The notes: generated from the sequence alone by a model not told the origin. Shown: positions 36,288 through 45,300, counted from the stretch's first letter. The stretch: 64,000 bases of DNA from Novosphingobium sp. (GCA_017745295.1 JAGHZR010000019.1:1-64000); one strand, 5' to 3'. Program-made: numbers and translations.

Positions 36288-39200
36288 ATGGCCCACGCAC
36301 CTTTCGTACCGCTCCGCATCTTCTCCAGTTTCACGATGCTGGACGGCGCGATCGATCCCAAGGCCGCCGCCAAGCTCGCCAAGGAACGGAATTTCCCCGC
36401 CGCCGCCATCTGCGACCGCAACGGTCTCTACGGCGCGCCTACTTATGCCCAGGCCTGCAAGGGCGCCGGGGTGCAGCCGATCGTCGGCACTTTCCTCGCA
36501 GTCGCCCGTCCCGGTGCGGCGAAGCAAGGGCAGGACCGCCCGATCGACTGGCTGGCGCTCTTCGCCCAGAACGAGGCGGGCTGGCTCAACTTGTGCGATC
36601 TCGTCAGCCGCGCGCATCTTGACCGGCCGCTGCATCTCGAAGCCCATGTCGAGCTGGACGACTTGCGCGGCCATACCGACGGGTTGATCTGCCTGACTGG
36701 CGGCGGCGAGGGCGCGCTCGCCCGGCTCTACGCGGCGGACCGGGTGGAGGCCGCCGAAAGCTATTGCGACAGCCTGCAGGCGCTATTCGGCAACCGCCTC
36801 TACATCGAGATCGCGCGCACCGGCGACGAGGCCGAGGACGGCAGCGAGGAAGACCTCATCGCGCTGGCCTATGCCCGCGACATTCCGCTCGTCGGCACGA
36901 ATCCCGCGCAATATGCCGAGGCGAAGTTCCACGCCGCGCATGACGCCATGCTCTGCATCGCCAATTCGACCCAGGTCGATGCCGCCGACCGTCCGCGCTC
37001 CTCGCCGGAGCGCTGGGTCAAGCCGGTCGAGACGATGCAGGAAATGTTCGCGGACCTGCCCGAGGCGCTGGCGAACACGCTCGTCGTTGCGCAGCGCTGC
37101 GCCTACATGCCGCCGCGCCGCAAGCCGCTGCTGCCCAGCCTCGCCGGTGACCTCGAAGGCGAAGCGCGGATGCTGGCGGACAATTCGCGTGCGGGTCTGG
37201 CCCAACGGCTGGCGCCCTACTGGCCGGACGTCACCGAAGCCGAACTCGACGCCGCCATGGCGCTTCAGGGCGAAGCGCGCGAGGCGGCCTACCGGGAACT
37301 CGCCGAACGCGGCGTGACCGAAGATTTCCTCGACTATGCCAAGCGCCTCGATTTCGAGGTGCAGATCATCGTTGGCATGGGCTTCCCCGGCTACTTCCTG
37401 ATCGTTGCCGACTTCATCAAGTGGGCCAAGGACAACGACATTCCGGTGGGGCCGGGCCGTGGTTCGGGTGCAGGCTCGCTGGTCGCCTGGGCGCTGACCG
37501 TGACCGACCTCGATCCGCTCAAGCTGGGCCTGCTGTTCGAACGCTTCCTCAACCCGGAACGCGTCTCGATGCCCGACTTCGACATCGACTTCTGCGAAAC
37601 CCGGCGCGGCGAGGTGATCCGCTACGTCCAGAGCAAGTACGGGCACGATCACGTCGCCCAGATCATCACTTTCGGCAAGATGAAGGCCCGCGCGGTGCTG
37701 CGCGACTGCGGCCGCATCCTGCAGATGAGCTATGGCCGGGTCGACAGCCTCTGCAAGATGGTGCCCAACCATCCGACCGACCCCTGGACCCTGACCGAGG
37801 CCCTCCACGGCCGCAAGCAGCACGGCGTGACCAAGGACCCGCCGGTCGCCGAATTCCGCCGCGAATACGATGTCGACCACGAAGTGAAGCGCCTCGTCGA
37901 CCTTGCCGTGCAGCTGGAAGGCCTGCCGCGCAACTCGTCCACCCACGCCGCGGGCGTGGTCATCGGCGATCGTCCGCTGGCGCAGCTGGTGCCGCTCTAC
38001 CGCGATCCGCGCTCCGACATGCCGGTGACGCAGTTCGACATGAAGTCGGTGGAAGACACCGGTCTCGTCAAGTTCGACTTCCTCGGCCTCAAGACGCTGT
38101 CGGTGCTGAAGAAGGCCTGCGACCTCCTGGAACGGCGTGGCATCTCGATCAACCTCTCGACCCTCGCATGGGACGATGCAGCGGTCTACGAACTGCTGAA
38201 ACGCGGCGATACGGTCGGCGTGTTCCAGCTCGAATCCGAAGGCATGCGCCGCACGCTGGCGGCGGTGAAGCCGACCAATTTCGGCGACATCATCGCGCTC
38301 GTCTCGCTCTACCGTCCCGGCCCGATGGACAACATTCCGCTGTTCGGTCGCCGCAAGAACGGGCTGGAATCGATCGAATACCCGCATGAGAAGCTCTCGG
38401 GCATCCTGAGCGAGACTTACGGGATCTTCGTCTATCAGGAACAGGTCATGCAGGCCGCGCAGATCCTGGCGGGCTATTCGCTGGGCGACGCTGACCTTCT
38501 GCGCCGCGCCATGGGCAAGAAAGTCCAGGCGGAAATGGACAAGCAGCGCCAGCGCTTCGTCGATGGCTGCAAGGACATTTCGAACATCGATGCGGCCAAG
38601 GCCAACGAACTGTTCGACTTGATCGATAAGTTCGCGGGCTACGGCTTCAACAAGTCGCACGCTGCCGCCTACGCGCTGCTCGCCTATCACACGGCTTGGT
38701 TCAAGGCGCATTACCCGCACGAATTCTACGCCGCTTCGATGTGCTTCGACATGCACCAGTCGGAAAAGCTGGCAATCTTCGTGGACGACGCGCGCCGCAA
38801 CGGCATCCAGCTTGCCGCGCCCGACATCAACATGTCGGAAGCCGAATTCTGCGTCGAGGAAACGCCGGACAGCCATGCCGTGCGCTATGCGCTGGCGGGT
38901 ATCCGCAATGTCGGCGAAAAGGCGATGGACGCGCTCGTTGCCGAGCGCGAGGCGAACGGCAAGTTCGCCAGCCTGGACGACGTGTTCCGCCGCGCTCCGG
39001 CCGGGTCGATGAATCGCCGCCAGCTCGAAAGCCTCGCCGCGGCGGGCGGTTTCGACGGGCTGGAGCCGAACCGCGCCAAAGTTCTCGCCAATGCCGACAC
39101 CCTGCTGGCCGAGGCGGACCGTTCCTCGCGCGAGCGCAATTCGGACCAGAACAGCCTGTTCGGCGGCGACGATCACGTCGAGCAGGGCCTGCGCCTCGTC

Positions 39201-39887
39201 GAGGCCGAACCCTGGAACCGGACTGACCAGATGGCCAAGGAGCGCGAGACTTTCGGCTTCTACTTTGCCGCCCACCCGGTCGAACAGTATCGCGCAGTGG
39301 CTTCGGCCAACGGCGCGCGGACCTATTCCAGCCTCATGACCGGCGGCGGGGCCGGGCGCACCGGCGCGGTGATGGCGGCCATGGTCGAGAACGTCCAGAA
39401 GCGGAAGACCAAGCGCGGCAAGGACTTCGTCATGGCCGACTTTTCCGACCAGTCGGGTAACTTCTCCGCCTCCTGCTTCGAGGAAAGCATGGTCGAGAAT
39501 TTCGTGCGCTGGTCGAAGGAGGGTGCCTGCGTGCTGCTCACCGTCGAACTGGACAGCCCCAGCCCGGACGAGCCGCCCCGTGTGACGGTACGCGGGGCAA
39601 GACCGCTGAACGAAGTGAAGGCCGATGCGCGGATGCTGCTGACGCTCGATATCGACCGGGTCGATGCGGTGCAGGAACTGGCGATGCTAATGCGTGCCGG
39701 AGCGCCGGGCTGCGGCGAAGTGGTGGCAACGCTCGATCTCGGGGAAGGGCGCAAGCAGAAAGTCCGGCTGGGCCGGGACTTCGCGCTCGACGGCGATTTC
39801 GCGGAGCATCTGGCCAGCGTGGCGGGAATATCCAACGTGTCGCTGATTGCGCGGCGCGGTCCCGAAGGCTTGCGCCGCGCCGCCTGA
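36288..39887 (+). CDS. dnaE: DNA polymerase III alpha subunit
   Basis: This is the 1199-residue replicative polymerase catalytic subunit. Domain order: PHP (1 to about 290), palm/thumb/fingers, tandem helix-hairpin-helix, OB fold. The first PHP motif reads FVPLRIFSSFTMLDG, lacking the histidines of active PHP domains, so the PHP phosphoesterase is probably inactive. The catalytic aspartates are intact in PDFDIDFCE and KFDFLGLKTLS. A beta-clamp-binding motif is seen in DQNSLFGG near residue 955. There is no Shine-Dalgarno sequence, and the weak promoter would yield a leaderless message. Monocistronic. Confidence 0.96.
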   Translation: MAHAPFVPLRIFSSFTMLDGAIDPKAAAKLAKERNFPAAAICDRNGLYGAPTYAQACKGAGVQPIVGTFLAVARPGAAKQGQDRPIDWLALFAQNEAGWLNLCDLVSRAHLDRPLHLEAHVELDDLRGHTDGLICLTGGGEGALARLYAADRVEAAESYCDSLQALFGNRLYIEIARTGDEAEDGSEEDLIALAYARDIPLVGTNPAQYAEAKFHAAHDAMLCIANSTQVDAADRPRSSPERWVKPVETMQEMFADLPEALANTLVVAQRCAYMPPRRKPLLPSLAGDLEGEARMLADNSRAGLAQRLAPYWPDVTEAELDAAMALQGEAREAAYRELAERGVTEDFLDYAKRLDFEVQIIVGMGFPGYFLIVADFIKWAKDNDIPVGPGRGSGAGSLVAWALTVTDLDPLKLGLLFERFLNPERVSMPDFDIDFCETRRGEVIRYVQSKYGHDHVAQIITFGKMKARAVLRDCGRILQMSYGRVDSLCKMVPNHPTDPWTLTEALHGRKQHGVTKDPPVAEFRREYDVDHEVKRLVDLAVQLEGLPRNSSTHAAGVVIGDRPLAQLVPLYRDPRSDMPVTQFDMKSVEDTGLVKFDFLGLKTLSVLKKACDLLERRGISINLSTLAWDDAAVYELLKRGDTVGVFQLESEGMRRTLAAVKPTNFGDIIALVSLYRPGPMDNIPLFGRRKNGLESIEYPHEKLSGILSETYGIFVYQEQVMQAAQILAGYSLGDADLLRRAMGKKVQAEMDKQRQRFVDGCKDISNIDAAKANELFDLIDKFAGYGFNKSHAAAYALLAYHTAWFKAHYPHEFYAASMCFDMHQSEKLAIFVDDARRNGIQLAAPDINMSEAEFCVEETPDSHAVRYALAGIRNVGEKAMDALVAEREANGKFASLDDVFRRAPAGSMNRRQLESLAAAGGFDGLEPNRAKVLANADTLLAEADRSSRERNSDQNSLFGGDDHVEQGLRLVEAEPWNRTDQMAKERETFGFYFAAHPVEQYRAVASANGARTYSSLMTGGGAGRTGAVMAAMVENVQKRKTKRGKDFVMADFSDQSGNFSASCFEESMVENFVRWSKEGACVLLTVELDSPSPDEPPRVTVRGARPLNEVKADARMLLTLDIDRVDAVQELAMLMRAGAPGCGEVVATLDLGEGRKQKVRLGRDFALDGDFAEHLASVAGISNVSLIARRGPEGLRRAA

Positions 39888-39901
39888 TCGGGTGGAACGC
39901 C

Positions 39902-40192
39902 TTAGTTGCCTTGATCGTCCTTGAGATTGTTCGAGGCGTCCTGCGCGGCGTCGCCTACTTTGCCGGCTGCATTGCCGACGCTCTGGGCGGCTCCGGCAAT
40001 GGCGTCGTCCTTTGCCGTCTCGCTCTTCGTGCCCTGACTGAACAGATAGATCCCGCCTGCTACCAGGATCAGCAGGATCAGCGCCATGATCATTCCGGTC
40101 GCCCCGCTCGATGATCCGCGCTCACGAATGATCGTGGTCGTTGTCGTGGGGGCTTCCGGGGCGCGCTCTACTTTCGCGGGTTCATCGGTCAT
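39902..40192 (-). CDS. Small single-pass membrane protein, uncharacterised
   Basis: This 96-residue protein has a Thr/Pro/Ala-rich N-terminal part (APEAPTTTTTIIRERG), one transmembrane helix at about 34-52 (MIMALILLILVAGGIYLFS), and an amphipathic C-terminal tail with GAAQSVGNAAGKVGDAAQDASN, reminiscent of LEA-like or apolipophorin-like 11-residue repeats. AGGAGG precedes the ATG. It sits 14 nt past the dnaE stop on the opposite strand. An imperfect stress-promoter match upstream (one mismatch) was not counted. Likely an envelope stress protein by its composition; function unknown. Confidence 0.75.
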   Translation of the reverse strand: MTDEPAKVERAPEAPTTTTTIIRERGSSSGATGMIMALILLILVAGGIYLFSQGTKSETAKDDAIAGAAQSVGNAAGKVGDAAQDASNNLKDDQGN

Positions 40193-40260
40193 GCCGTCCT
40201 CCTGTCCTGTTTTCGTCGTTGGGCAGGGAAACGCCTGAGCGGGCGTTCGGTTTCTGGCAG

Positions 40261-41331
40261 CTATAGCAGCGAGAGTTGGCCATCCAGCGAGGGCCTGCGG
40301 AAACCGGAGCTATCGAGCACATGGGCGGGACGGGAAAATCCCATGCGCGTCATGGCCAGCCGGAAGCGGTGCCGGAACAGGTCCGCCCAGACACCTTGCG
40401 GGCGCATACGGGTGAAGAAGTTCGGATCGTTGTCCTTGCCCCCGCGCATCGACTGGATCGTCGCCATGACCTTGCCCGCGCGGTCGGGGAAGTGGGCCTC
40501 CAGCCATTCGCGGAACAGCGGCGCGACTTCGTGGGGCAGGCGGATCATGATCCAGGTCGCATGATGAATGCCCTGGTCCAGCGCGGCCTTTAGTATTTCC
40601 TCCAGATACTGGTCGGTGATCGAGGGAATGACCGGCGCGATCGAGACATGGGCCGGTACGCCTGCCGCTGCCAGCCTGCCGAGCGCCGCGATCCGCTTGG
40701 CCGGCGCCGCCGCGCGCGGTTCCAGCAGGCGTGATAGGCCGGGGTCCATGCTCGTCACCGATATGGCCACGGATATGAGGCGGAACCGGGCCATTTCCGC
40801 GATCAGGTCAAGGTCGTGCAGCACCCGGTCGGACTTCGTGGTGATCGAGACCGGGTGGCGCGTTGCCAGGCAGAGTTCCAGCACACTGCGAGTGATTCGA
40901 TAGCGGCCCTCGATCGGCTGGTAGGGGTCGGTATTGGTGCCCATGGCGATCGGCGCCGGACGATAGCTAGGTTTGGCGAGCGCCGCGCGCAGCAGCCGCG
41001 CCGCATCGGGCTTGGCGAAAAGCTTCGTTTCGAAATCGAGGCCGGGGGACAGGTCGTGATAGGCATGGGTAGGCCGTGCGAAACAATAGATGCAGCCGTG
41101 CTCGCAGCCGCGATAGGCGTTGATCGAGCGATCGAAGGGAATGTCGGGGGATTTGTTGAACGACAGGATCGAGCGCGGATGTTCTTCGGTAACCGTAGTG
41201 GCGGGGTGGCGGGCAGGGCCGTCGATGTCTTCCATCGCATCCAGCCAGTCGCCGTCCGCCTCCCGCTGGGGGAGGTTGAAGCGCTTGCTCGCCTGGCCGC
41301 TGACGGCGCCTCTTCCCTTGTGGATTCGCAT
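40261..41331 (-). CDS. PA0069-family radical SAM protein
   Basis: This 356-residue protein holds a 4Fe-4S cluster in the radical SAM motif CEHGCIYCF (CxxxCxxC) near residue 77, preceded by SINAYRG and followed by ARPTHAYHDLSPGLDFE. The later IAMGTNTDPYQPIE and TKSDRVLHDLD are typical of the PA0069/SplB-like family, related to spore photoproduct lyase but found in non-sporulating bacteria. The target is not known; a DNA photoproduct or metabolite repair role is speculative. It stands alone, divergent from the TetR gene. Confidence 0.88.
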   Translation of the reverse strand: MRIHKGRGAVSGQASKRFNLPQREADGDWLDAMEDIDGPARHPATTVTEEHPRSILSFNKSPDIPFDRSINAYRGCEHGCIYCFARPTHAYHDLSPGLDFETKLFAKPDAARLLRAALAKPSYRPAPIAMGTNTDPYQPIEGRYRITRSVLELCLATRHPVSITTKSDRVLHDLDLIAEMARFRLISVAISVTSMDPGLSRLLEPRAAAPAKRIAALGRLAAAGVPAHVSIAPVIPSITDQYLEEILKAALDQGIHHATWIMIRLPHEVAPLFREWLEAHFPDRAGKVMATIQSMRGGKDNDPNFFTRMRPQGVWADLFRHRFRLAMTRMGFSRPAHVLDSSGFRRPSLDGQLSLL

Positions 41332-41431
41332 CCCGCAGGAATGAACAAAAAGAGAACAAATGGCAAGGCGGTCCGCCTTGGTTGATCTTGGAAGCGGCAG
41401 GTCTTAGGCAGACGCGCGAAAAGGAGATCCG

Positions 41432-42013
41432 ATGGCAGGCGCAGCACGCAGGATAGGGGCCGAGACATCCGCGACGCGGGCGCGCATCGTCGAGGCGACC
41501 GTCGAACTCATTCGGGACGAAGGCTATGCGGCCGCCAGCACGCGGCGCGTCGCCGCACGGGCAGGTCTCAAGCCTTCGCTGGTGCACTACTATTTCCCGA
41601 CAACCGACGATCTGCTCCTCGAAGTGTGCCGTCAGGGTGCGGCGGACAGCGACCGGATGATCGAGGAGGCGCTGGCCTCGCCCGATCCCGTCCGGGCGCT
41701 CTGGGGCTTCTTCGTCGATACGAGCCGCACGGCGATGTCGCTGGAATTCATGGCACTGGCCAACCATCGTCCCGCCGTTCGCGAGAAGATGGCCGAGCAC
41801 AGCGTCGCCATGCGCAAGCGGCAGGTCGAGATTCTCGAACGCCTGCTGGGAGATCGCATGAAGGCGGTGGAAGGCTTCGATCCGGCTGCGCTCGCGGTGG
41901 TCCTGGCTGGAATCGGCCGCTGCATCGTCATGGAGAAAGGCCTCGGCGTCGAGGCCGGGCATGAGCAGGCACGCGCCCTCGTCGAGGGCTGGCTCGACCG
42001 TCTCAAGCCCTGA
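41432..42013 (+). CDS. TetR family transcriptional regulator
   Basis: This is a 193-residue TetR-type regulator. The N-terminal helix-turn-helix is TRARIVEATVELIRDEGYAAASTRRVAARAGLKPSLVHYYF, the classical form ending HYYFP. The C-terminal ligand-binding domain is all-helical. It precedes the TauD-like dioxygenase by 123 nt in the same direction, and a dyad overlaps the dioxygenase -35 element, so it likely represses that gene. Inducer unknown. Confidence 0.92.
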   Translation: MAGAARRIGAETSATRARIVEATVELIRDEGYAAASTRRVAARAGLKPSLVHYYFPTTDDLLLEVCRQGAADSDRMIEEALASPDPVRALWGFFVDTSRTAMSLEFMALANHRPAVREKMAEHSVAMRKRQVEILERLLGDRMKAVEGFDPAALAVVLAGIGRCIVMEKGLGVEAGHEQARALVEGWLDRLKP

Positions 42014-42056
42014 CTCCGCGGCAGCGATTGATCGCGGCCCTTTTGCCTGCGCCTCT

Positions 42057-42085
42057 TTGAACAGGCGTTCAGTCCGTGGTATCGT
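42057..42085 (+). promoter_or_regulatory. Promoter with overlapping operator ahead of the dioxygenase gene
   Basis: TTGAAC and TATCGT are 17 nt apart. The dyad TGAAC-N4-GTTCA at 42058-42071 overlaps the -35 element and spans into the spacer. This is where a TetR-type repressor would block polymerase. Confidence 0.55.
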
Positions 42086-42136
42086 CTCCCGTGAGCCGCT
42101 TATCCAGCGGCCGAACCTGACGGGAGAGTTGGAGAC

Positions 42137-42982
42137 ATGTCGGTCGAGACCCAGACCAGGCTGAAGGCCGAAGAGATCAAGCCGAAAATCGGCAGCCGCG
42201 TGCTGAATACGAAAGAAGAACTGCTCGGCGGGGAGATCGCCACGGAAATCCGCGAGCTGTTGGAAGCGCGCGGGGTGCTGGTATTCCCGCAAGTGAACTT
42301 CACCGATGAAGAGCAGGTCGCCTTCACCAAGACGCTCGGCATTTTCGCGCCCGAGCGCAAGGGGGGCGAGGAAGTGATCTCGAAGATCACGCTCGACGCC
42401 AGGGAAAACCCGATGGCGGCCGAGTACCTCAAGGGTTCGCTCTACTGGCACATCGACGGCACCCGCAACGACGTGCCGATCCTGGCCTCGCTGCTGTCGT
42501 GCCGGGTGCCGAGCCCGCGTGGCACCGGCAATACCGGTTTCGCCAATACGTATGCGGCTTTCGAGGACCTTCCTGCCGACAGGCAGGCCGAGTACGAGCA
42601 GTACCGTGTGGTTCACGGCCCTTGGGCCAGCCTCTTCTACTACGAGCCGGAACCCAGCCTCGCCAAGTTGCAGGGCTATGCCCAGATCGGGGAGCAGGAA
42701 CTGCCGCTCGTGTGGAAGCACAAGTCCGGGCGCAAGAGCCTGGTGATCGGGTGCACCGCAGCACAGGTGGTCGGCAAGTCCGCTCTGGAAAGCGCGATGA
42801 TCATCCATGGTCTGCGTGAATGGGCGACCGGCCCGGAATTCACGTACAGCCACGAATGGGAAGTCGGCGATCTCGTCATGTGGGACAACACCGGCACGAT
42901 GCACCGCGCCGAGGCCTATGACCCGACTTGCGGGCGCATGATGCACCGCACCAAGCTCGAGGGCGAAGAGCCTTTCGAGTAA
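42137..42982 (+). CDS. TauD/TfdA-family Fe(II)/2-oxoglutarate dioxygenase
   Basis: This is a 281-residue non-haem iron oxygenase. The metal-binding HxD is in YWHIDGTRND, the distal histidine is in WDNTGTMHRAEAYD, and a following arginine (MHRTKLEGEEP) fits the 2-oxoglutarate-binding position. A jelly-roll core is implied. Family members hydroxylate sulfonates, herbicide-like aromatics or other small substrates, releasing succinate and CO2. The substrate here is unknown. The gene is followed by a strong terminator and is likely controlled by the upstream TetR regulator. Confidence 0.9.
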   Translation: MSVETQTRLKAEEIKPKIGSRVLNTKEELLGGEIATEIRELLEARGVLVFPQVNFTDEEQVAFTKTLGIFAPERKGGEEVISKITLDARENPMAAEYLKGSLYWHIDGTRNDVPILASLLSCRVPSPRGTGNTGFANTYAAFEDLPADRQAEYEQYRVVHGPWASLFYYEPEPSLAKLQGYAQIGEQELPLVWKHKSGRKSLVIGCTAAQVVGKSALESAMIIHGLREWATGPEFTYSHEWEVGDLVMWDNTGTMHRAEAYDPTCGRMMHRTKLEGEEPFE

Positions 42983-43026
42983 GCGGACGAGGTTCGGGCG
43001 CAGGGGGCGCCGTCAGTGAATCTTCC

Positions 43027-43060
43027 AGGCTCGCCGAACTTCGTTTCGGCGGGCCTTTTT
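43027..43060 (+). terminator. Intrinsic terminator after the dioxygenase gene
   Basis: A 12-bp stem AGGCTCGCCGAA / TTCGGCGGGCCT (one G-U pair) is followed by TTTTTC. Confidence 0.9.
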
Positions 43061-43077
43061 CATGGTGGCATTTGGCC

Positions 43078-43109
43078 AAAGAAAAACCCCCCGCCTTGCG
43101 GCGGAGGGT
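43078..43109 (-). terminator. Intrinsic terminator after icd
   Basis: On the minus strand the stem ACCCTCCGCC / GGCGGGGGGT with a GCAA loop is followed by TTTTTCTTT. It lies 34 nt past the icd stop. Confidence 0.9.
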
Positions 43110-43142
43110 CTTCTTCGAACTCGGTTTCAATCAGGCGGAGGC

Positions 43143-44363
43143 TCAGCCCCAGCTTGCCATCTTGGTTTCGAGGTTCTTGACGATTTCCTCGAAGAACTGC
43201 TCGGTGGTCATCCAGTTCTGGTCCGGACCGATCAGCAGTGCGAGGTCCTTGGTCATCTTGCCGCTTTCGACGGTTTCGATGCAGACCTGTTCCAGCGTCT
43301 CGGCGAACTTCACCACTTCCGGGGTCTCGTCGAACTTGCCGCGATAGGCGATGCCGCGCGTCCAGGCGAAGATCGAGGCGATCGGGTTGGTCGAGGTCGC
43401 CTTGCCCTGCTGGTGCTGGCGGTAGTGACGGGTCACGGTGCCGTGAGCGGCTTCCGCTTCGACGGTCTTGCCGTCGGGCGAGAGCAGGACCGAGGTCATC
43501 AGTCCCAGCGAGCCGAAGCCCTGGGCAACGGTGTCCGACTGCACGTCGCCGTCGTAGTTCTTGCAGGCCCAGACGAACTTGCCCGACCACTTGAGCGCCG
43601 AGGCGACCATGTCGTCGATCAGGCGATGTTCGTAGACGATGCCGGCCGCCTTGAACTTGTCGGCGAATTCGGCGTCGAACACTTCCTGGAACAGATCCTT
43701 GAAGCGGCCGTCATAGGCCTTGAGGATCGTGTTCTTGGTCGAGAGGTAGACCGGCCAGCCGAGATTGAGGCCGTAGTTGAACGAAGCGCGTGCGAAGTCG
43801 CGGATCGATTCGTCGAGGTTGTACATCGCCATGGCGACGCCCGGAGCCGGGAAGTCGAACACGTCGAGGTCGATCTTCTCGCCGCTCTCGCCGTCCCACA
43901 CCAGGCGCAGCTTGCCGGGGCCGGGGATCAGGGTGTCGGTGGCCTTGTACTGGTCGCCGAAAGCGTGGCGGCCGACGACGATCGGGTCGGTCCAGCCCGG
44001 AACCAGGCGGGGCACGTTCGAGATCACGATCGGCTCGCGGAAGACGACGCCGCCGAGGATGTTGCGGATCGTGCCGTTGGGCGACTTCCACATCTTCTTG
44101 AGGTCGAATTCGGTGACGCGGGCTTCGTCGGGGGTGATCGTCGCGCACTTCACGGCAACGCCGTGTTCCTTGGTGGCGTTGGCGGCGTCGACAGTGATCT
44201 GGTCGCCGGTCTCGTCGCGCTTCTGGACCGAGAGGTCGTAGTACTTGAGGTCGATGTCGAGGTAGGGGAGGATCAGCCGTTCACGGATCCATTCCCAGAT
44301 GATCCGCGTCATTTCATCGCCGTCCATCTCGACGATGGGATTCTTGACCTTGATTTTTGCCAT
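43143..44363 (-). CDS. icd: NADP-dependent isocitrate dehydrogenase (eukaryotic type)
   Basis: This is a 406-residue IDH of the eukaryote-like subfamily II. It converts isocitrate to 2-oxoglutarate with NADP. The start KIKVKNPIVEMDGDEMTRIIW, the substrate loop SPNGTIRNILGG, and the metal aspartates in YDGDVQSDTVAQGFGSLGLMTSVL are typical. Length and end are standard. Its product feeds korAB or the 2-oxoglutarate dehydrogenase complex. It is a single gene bounded by its terminator and a tRNA gene. Confidence 0.97.
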   Translation of the reverse strand: MAKIKVKNPIVEMDGDEMTRIIWEWIRERLILPYLDIDLKYYDLSVQKRDETGDQITVDAANATKEHGVAVKCATITPDEARVTEFDLKKMWKSPNGTIRNILGGVVFREPIVISNVPRLVPGWTDPIVVGRHAFGDQYKATDTLIPGPGKLRLVWDGESGEKIDLDVFDFPAPGVAMAMYNLDESIRDFARASFNYGLNLGWPVYLSTKNTILKAYDGRFKDLFQEVFDAEFADKFKAAGIVYEHRLIDDMVASALKWSGKFVWACKNYDGDVQSDTVAQGFGSLGLMTSVLLSPDGKTVEAEAAHGTVTRHYRQHQQGKATSTNPIASIFAWTRGIAYRGKFDETPEVVKFAETLEQVCIETVESGKMTKDLALLIGPDQNWMTTEQFFEEIVKNLETKMASWG

Positions 44364-44526
44364 TCCGGAAAACTCCCCTGGAGATGAGAATTGGGGGTCT
44401 CTTAGGCAGGCGGGGGGCGGCTGGCAAGGCGGGTTGCGGCCCGGCTGCCCGCTTTGCGCGGCGGCGGAGTTGCACCGCTTGCATGGTCGGGAGCGATCAC
44501 GGCGGCGATGGAAAATCGCGGTGGCT

Positions 44527-44566
44527 GGAAAGAGAAAGCCCCGCTAAGTCAGAGACTTGCGGGGCT
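44527..44566 (-). terminator. Intrinsic terminator after tRNA-Val
   Basis: On the minus strand AGCCCCGC and GCGGGGCT pair around a 14-nt loop, followed by TTTCTCTTTC. It lies just past the 3' end of the tRNA gene. Confidence 0.82.
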
Positions 44567-44572
44567 CTCGAA

Positions 44573-44647
44573 TGGTGGGCGTAGCAAGGATTGAACTTGC
44601 GACCCCTACGATGTCAACATAGTGCTCTACCACTGAGCTATACGCCC
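44573..44647 (-). tRNA. tRNA-Val (GAC anticodon)
   Basis: The 75-nt gene folds into a cloverleaf: acceptor GGGCGTA/TACGCCC, D-arm GCTC...GAGC, anticodon stem CTATG/CGTAG with loop TTGACAT, and T-arm GCAAG/CTTGC with loop TTCAATC. The anticodon at positions 34-36 is GAC, which reads GUC and GUU valine codons. The CCA end is encoded (44573-44575) after an A discriminator. Confidence 0.95.
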
Positions 44648-44700
44648 GCACCATTCGGTCAGTCCGTTGCGGCTCCGTAGTGCCGCTCGGTGGAGTGGGC

Positions 44701-44728
44701 CTCTAACGGTGAGGCCGGAGGTTGGCAA
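44701..44728 (-). promoter_or_regulatory. Possible promoter of tRNA-Val
   Basis: On the minus strand TTGCCA (44728-44723) and TTAGAG (44706-44701) are 16 nt apart, about 54 nt upstream of the mature tRNA. This is a plausible sigma-70 pair and no better candidate is seen. Confidence 0.4.
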
Positions 44729-44784
44729 CCGGTTTTTTCAAAAAAGTTTCACGAGCCTGTGGGTAGCTCTGTGGATAGCCGGAA

Positions 44785-45159
44785 TTACAGCCGGACATGC
44801 TCGGAAAGGCCGAAAAGGCGCTGAACTTCCATAACGATATCACGCAGATGGAAGGGCTTGGACAGGACCTTGGCATGCGGGGCCTCGCGGCCCGCGCGCA
44901 GCGATACGGCGGCGAAACCGGTGATGAACATCACTTTCGTCATCGGGGAAATTTCGGCGCAGCGCTGCGCCAGCTCGATTCCATCCATCTCGGGCATGAC
45001 GATGTCCGAGAGCAGGAGGTCGAAATGTTCGTTCTGGAGATAAGGCAGGGCTTCGGTTCCCCGGTCCACCGCCAGCACTTCGTAGCCGGCGTTCTCCAGG
45101 GCGCGGGCCAGATAGGTGCGCATGGCCTGGTCGTCTTCGGCAAGCAGGATGCGGATCAT
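44785..45159 (-). CDS. cpdR: Single-domain response regulator CpdR
   Basis: This 124-residue receiver domain matches Caulobacter CpdR, which when unphosphorylated primes the ClpXP protease and so controls destruction of CtrA and other cell-cycle proteins. The start RILLAEDDQAMR holds the acidic pocket, the phospho-acceptor Asp is in LLLSDIVMPEMDG, and the switch lysine is in VLSKPFHLRDI. No output domain follows. The start is set at 45159 (MIRILLAED), the family N terminus. The neighbours, tRNA-Val and an N-formylglutamate amidohydrolase gene, are common around cpdR in related genomes. Confidence 0.93.
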   Translation of the reverse strand: MIRILLAEDDQAMRTYLARALENAGYEVLAVDRGTEALPYLQNEHFDLLLSDIVMPEMDGIELAQRCAEISPMTKVMFITGFAAVSLRAGREAPHAKVLSKPFHLRDIVMEVQRLFGLSEHVRL

Positions 45160-45300
45160 CGCGTTTTCATGTCCAAATTCGTTGATGGCGTGTCGTACGC
45201 TGGTACGGGCGCTCCTATGAGCCAAGACATATACCTTGTCCGGTTAAAATTCTTGTTCGGAATGTTTACCTGACCGGGAACGGGACGCTTTGACAGGGGC

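Noticed and set aside
36783..39275. An 830-codon open frame antisense to dnaE
   Set aside because: Shadow of the dnaE codon pattern; composition is unlike a real protein.
40230..40254. A GAAAC-N16-CGTT match on the minus strand upstream of the small membrane protein gene
   Set aside because: One mismatch in the -35 element (GAAAC instead of GGAAC); kept only as a weak hint.
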